Positions 61,625 to 64,000 of a stretch of 64,000 bases of DNA are shown here, piece by piece (the stretch's first letter is position 1; every line of letters begins with the position of its first letter). A program made the translations under genes and the position numbers. The DNA is taken from contig NZ_BBYG01000014.1 of assembly GCF_001184025.1 (NCBI RefSeq), positions 1-64,000 on the forward strand. Direction: 5' to 3'. This DNA is from Streptomyces maremycinicus. GTDB taxonomy: Bacteria > Actinomycetota > Actinomycetes > Streptomycetales > Streptomycetaceae. A model generated the notes under the pieces. The model did not search any database. It had not been told where the DNA came from and saw only the letters and a program-made list of their open reading frames with translations.

Positions 61625-62165
61625 GATGGTCTCCTCGGGTGGGGTCGATCGCGTCTCGCAAGGGAGACCGACGAGCGCACCGAGACTCATCGCCTCCGGC
61701 TCCCGGCTCCCGGCTCCCGGCTCGCGGACGCAGGAGACGGCGCCCCTGGGGCTACGGCCCGGTACTGGTGGCCTGGGGCTGTGAGACCGGGCTCTCCCAA
61801 GGCCAGAGAGGCTCGCCTCGGCCGGGACACGTCACACGCCTCGCCGCCCGCGGACGCGAGCGGCCGAAGTGGTCGGCCGAAGCGGTCGTGGCCGACCTGA
61901 CAGCGGCTGTCCGTCAGACGTACCGCCCGGTCGACAGGGCCGTCACATCCACAGCATGCCGTCGTCCTCGTGCTCGCGCACACGGAAGGCGATCGTCCGC
62001 CGAAGCAGGTCGCCCGGCACGGGCCGGCCGCACGGGGGCTGAGGTCCAGCTATCCGAGGGGCCACTTCGATGCTCTTCGCGAGTTCTACGCAGGTGCCTC
62101 GAAGCGGGGCCTCGTGGTCGTCTCATGGTGAAACTGAGGGCCGAAGGCCGGAGACGCCGGCCTTC
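61625..62165. other. intergenic region, nothing recognised
   Basis: Contains CGGCTCC repeated four times at about 61698-61725 and Arg-rich chance ORFs. No gene, RNA or operator is supported. Confidence 0.5.
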
Positions 62166-63329
62166 TCACGCGCGCTGGTTGCCGTGCCAGTCCAGTATCA
62201 GGACCGTGGCGTCGTCCTTGAGGTTGCCGTGGCAGGCGTCAAGGACCGCGGCGGTCAGGCTCCGGACGGCTTCGCGCGGGTGCAGCGCGCGGGTTTCGTA
62301 GATGACCGAGGCCAGGTCGACGGCCGCGGCTCCGCGTTCCTGCATTCCGTCGGTGAGCAGGACCAAGCGGTCGCCCGGACGCAGCTCCAGTTCCTGCACG
62401 CGGTAGGCGGTCGGGGCCACCACGCCGAAAGGCAGATTGACGGCGAGTCTGACCTCGTCGACGGTGCCGTCCCGCAGCCGCAACGGCCGGGGATGGCCGG
62501 CGTTGACCAGTTCGCACCGGCCCGTCTCGAGGTCGACGCACAGCAACTGGCCGGTGGCCAGGCCCCGGCTGTGGGCGAGCAGCGCCTGGTGGGCCTGGTG
62601 GGCCTGCTTGAGGGCGTCGCAGCCGCTGCGCCGTGCCTGGCGCAGGGCGCCGACCAGCAGGGTGGCCAGCAGAGCCGAGTTCGTGTCGTGGCCCATGGCG
62701 TCGGTGATGGACAGGTGCAGGGTGTCACGGTCGAGGGTGTAGTCGTAGGTGTCGCCGCCGATGTCGTCGGCCGGCACCAGCCCGGCCGCCAGGGTGAACT
62801 GGGGCGCCTCGCAGCAGGGCGCCGAGGGCAGCAGCTGGTGCTGGATCTCCGCGGCCAGGCTGGTCTCGGTGGTGCGCCGGCCGAGGTGGTACAGATCGGT
62901 GAAACGGCGGTCCGTGACGATGATGTAGGCCAGCGCGTGCGCGGCCTCGCGGACCTGCCGCAGCACGGTGTCGTCCGCGGACTGGAGGGTCAACTCCAGG
63001 ACGCCGATGCAGTCGCCGCGGTTGGTGACCGGCGTGATGACGCGCCGTCCGCCCTGGCCGTCGGGTTCCACGTGCTGGCGCTGACTGCGCAGCACGCTGT
63101 CGTAGACGCTGCCGTACAGGTCGATCGGCTCGGCCCGGTCCTCGACTTCGGGCCCGGCCGCGGCGAGGCGTACCAGCCGCTGACCGATGAGGTCGACGAA
63201 CAGGAAGGACACCCGCTCCGCGCCGAACCGCTTTTGCAGATCGTGTGCCACCACATCGATGGACTCACCGGGCGGCGCCGCCTCAGCGGCGGCCAGCAGC
63301 TCGCCCAGTTCCAGATCTCTGCCCTCCAC
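62166..63329 (-). CDS. GAF-like SpoIIE-type PP2C phosphatase
   Basis: 387 residues. An N-terminal GAF-like sensor (~20-150: ESIDVVAHDLQKRFGAERVS, VTNRGDCIGVLELTLQS) and a C-terminal SpoIIE/PP2C domain with DDIGGDTYDYTLDRD (metal Asp), LSITDAMGHDTNSALLAT and LLTDGMQERG, KDDATVLILDW. GTG 63329 with AGGAGG 8-10 bases upstream. Predicted to control an anti-sigma/antagonist pair, possibly the STAS protein at 4864. Confidence 0.85.
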   Translation of the reverse strand: MEGRDLELGELLAAAEAAPPGESIDVVAHDLQKRFGAERVSFLFVDLIGQRLVRLAAAGPEVEDRAEPIDLYGSVYDSVLRSQRQHVEPDGQGGRRVITPVTNRGDCIGVLELTLQSADDTVLRQVREAAHALAYIIVTDRRFTDLYHLGRRTTETSLAAEIQHQLLPSAPCCEAPQFTLAAGLVPADDIGGDTYDYTLDRDTLHLSITDAMGHDTNSALLATLLVGALRQARRSGCDALKQAHQAHQALLAHSRGLATGQLLCVDLETGRCELVNAGHPRPLRLRDGTVDEVRLAVNLPFGVVAPTAYRVQELELRPGDRLVLLTDGMQERGAAAVDLASVIYETRALHPREAVRSLTAAVLDACHGNLKDDATVLILDWHGNQRA

Positions 63330-63616
63330 AACAACCTCCTGTCGGTTGTCGCAACTTCTTCCCCGCGTCTCCGCAACATCACCTGGTTTATCCGTCTTGG
63401 CTGGTCAGAGCCACGGATCAGGTCGATGAGCCGTTCGAAAACCGGTGGAACAGCGCCGGGGTGCGGCGCTACCGTGCTGTCGAATCCGAGTCGTCTGGGC
63501 AAGGACGTGCCGTTGTACACCGTGTGAGACACCCCGAGAGCTGATCTGTCGCGCGTCGCGCATCCGCGCCGCGCTCCTTTTTGCTGCGGACTTCTCACTG
63601 GAACCGGTGTACTTCT

Positions 63617-64000
63617 GTGCTCGAAAACTGGGTGGTCATGCCCACCTGCCTGCCGACCGTTCTCCGTCGTTGCCACGCGTGCGCGTCCGAACGATTCCGG
63701 GCGAACGGCAAGTTCCGCGTCAACGCGCACCACAAGCTCCTCGACGCCTGGCTCCTCGTGCTGTGTGCAGCTTGCGGGGACACGGCGAAGCTCACGATCC
63801 TGGAGCGGGTGAACGTGCGCTCCGTACGACCCGGGCTGCTGGACCGGATGCACGACAACGACCCGGCCCTGGCGGCCGAGTTGCTTCAGGATCCGGTCGT
63901 GCGGCGCCGTAATCGCATCGCCCTCGACTGGGACGGCGCCTGGCGTCTCGAGACCGGCGGATCGGACCATCTGGACCGTGAGGTGATCGACATCTCGGTC
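63617..64000 (+). CDS. DUF1062 protein, 3' end outside the window
   Basis: GTG 63617 opens a frame without a stop to the last base (128 codons so far). VLRRCHACASERFRANGKFR, NAHHKLLDAWLLVLCAACGD and TILERVNVRSVRPGLLDRMH match DUF1062, whose N-terminus carries two CxxC pairs (CHAC and CAAC) that probably bind zinc. ATG 63638 (MPTC) is an alternative start. Confidence 0.8.
   Translation, partial: MLENWVVMPTCLPTVLRRCHACASERFRANGKFRVNAHHKLLDAWLLVLCAACGDTAKLTILERVNVRSVRPGLLDRMHDNDPALAAELLQDPVVRRRNRIALDWDGAWRLETGGSDHLDREVIDISV

Overview
The window is high-GC actinobacterial chromosome, almost certainly Streptomyces. Pointers are the strong GC bias at third codon positions, GTG/TTG starts, GTGA/ATGA stop-start overlaps, an AfsR-type regulator, snapalysin, two SpoIIE-type phosphatases, ANTAR regulators and a complete conservon (CvnA-D) followed by two cytochrome P450 genes. 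No rRNA, tRNA or CRISPR array was recognised. Species cannot be read from the sequence.

Layout. 0-3.3 kb: a decayed stretch with an XRE/DUF5753 regulator running off the left edge and several hypothetical genes broken by single-base frameshifts. 3.36-6.2 kb: a minus-strand signalling cluster (GAF-ANTAR, GAF/ANTAR-like, STAS, PRC-barrel, ANTAR). 6.2-7.5 kb: small membrane proteins and one hypothetical gene. 7.8-9.7 kb: a 5'-truncated tyrosine-recombinase-like gene fused to a truncated IS5-family element whose intact end abuts the stop codon of gdhA. 9.7-19 kb: gdhA, two TetR/oxidoreductase pairs with visible operators, an Imm5-like protein, a ScyD-like secreted propeller, a secreted EEP-fold phosphodiesterase and a shrunken VOC gene. 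19-27.9 kb: a Ser/Thr kinase with a coupled membrane protein, an 1170-residue AfsR/SARP regulator, an MFS transporter and a secreted serine hydrolase. 28-34.5 kb: snapalysin, a VanX-like dipeptidase, an NlpC/P60 hydrolase and hypothetical proteins. 35-39.3 kb: a coupled 38-codon ORF plus a membrane HTH/periplasmic-binding fusion, then an ABC exporter whose permease lacks its C-terminus.

39.2-45.3 kb is the most unusual part. It looks like an inserted island: a 921-residue STAND NTPase with TPRs, a short two-TM protein whose stop overlaps its start by four bases, and two divergent GT-B glycosyltransferases. It begins exactly where the ABC permease is cut off. I regard it as the best candidate for an undescribed system (conflict/defence or surface-glycan control), but its function is inference.

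45.4-64 kb: a secreted Trp-rich protein, an SDR/TetR pair with three copies of one operator palindrome, a DUF1963 gene fragment joined to an IS607-type element (truncated tnpA, frameshifted tnpB), a ComB-like phosphatase, VOC and GNAT proteins, a PRC-barrel protein, a membrane PP2C phosphatase, a conservon with CYP154-like and CYP157-like P450s (the latter lacking the ExxR arginine), an SDR, a DHFR-fold protein, a GAF/PP2C phosphatase and the start of a DUF1062 gene at the right edge.

Recurrent themes are stress and sigma-factor-type signalling (ANTAR, STAS, PP2C, conservon), self-regulated TetR/oxidoreductase pairs, leaderless promoters (TANNNT six or seven bases before the start codon) for most regulators, and several scars of mobile-element traffic.
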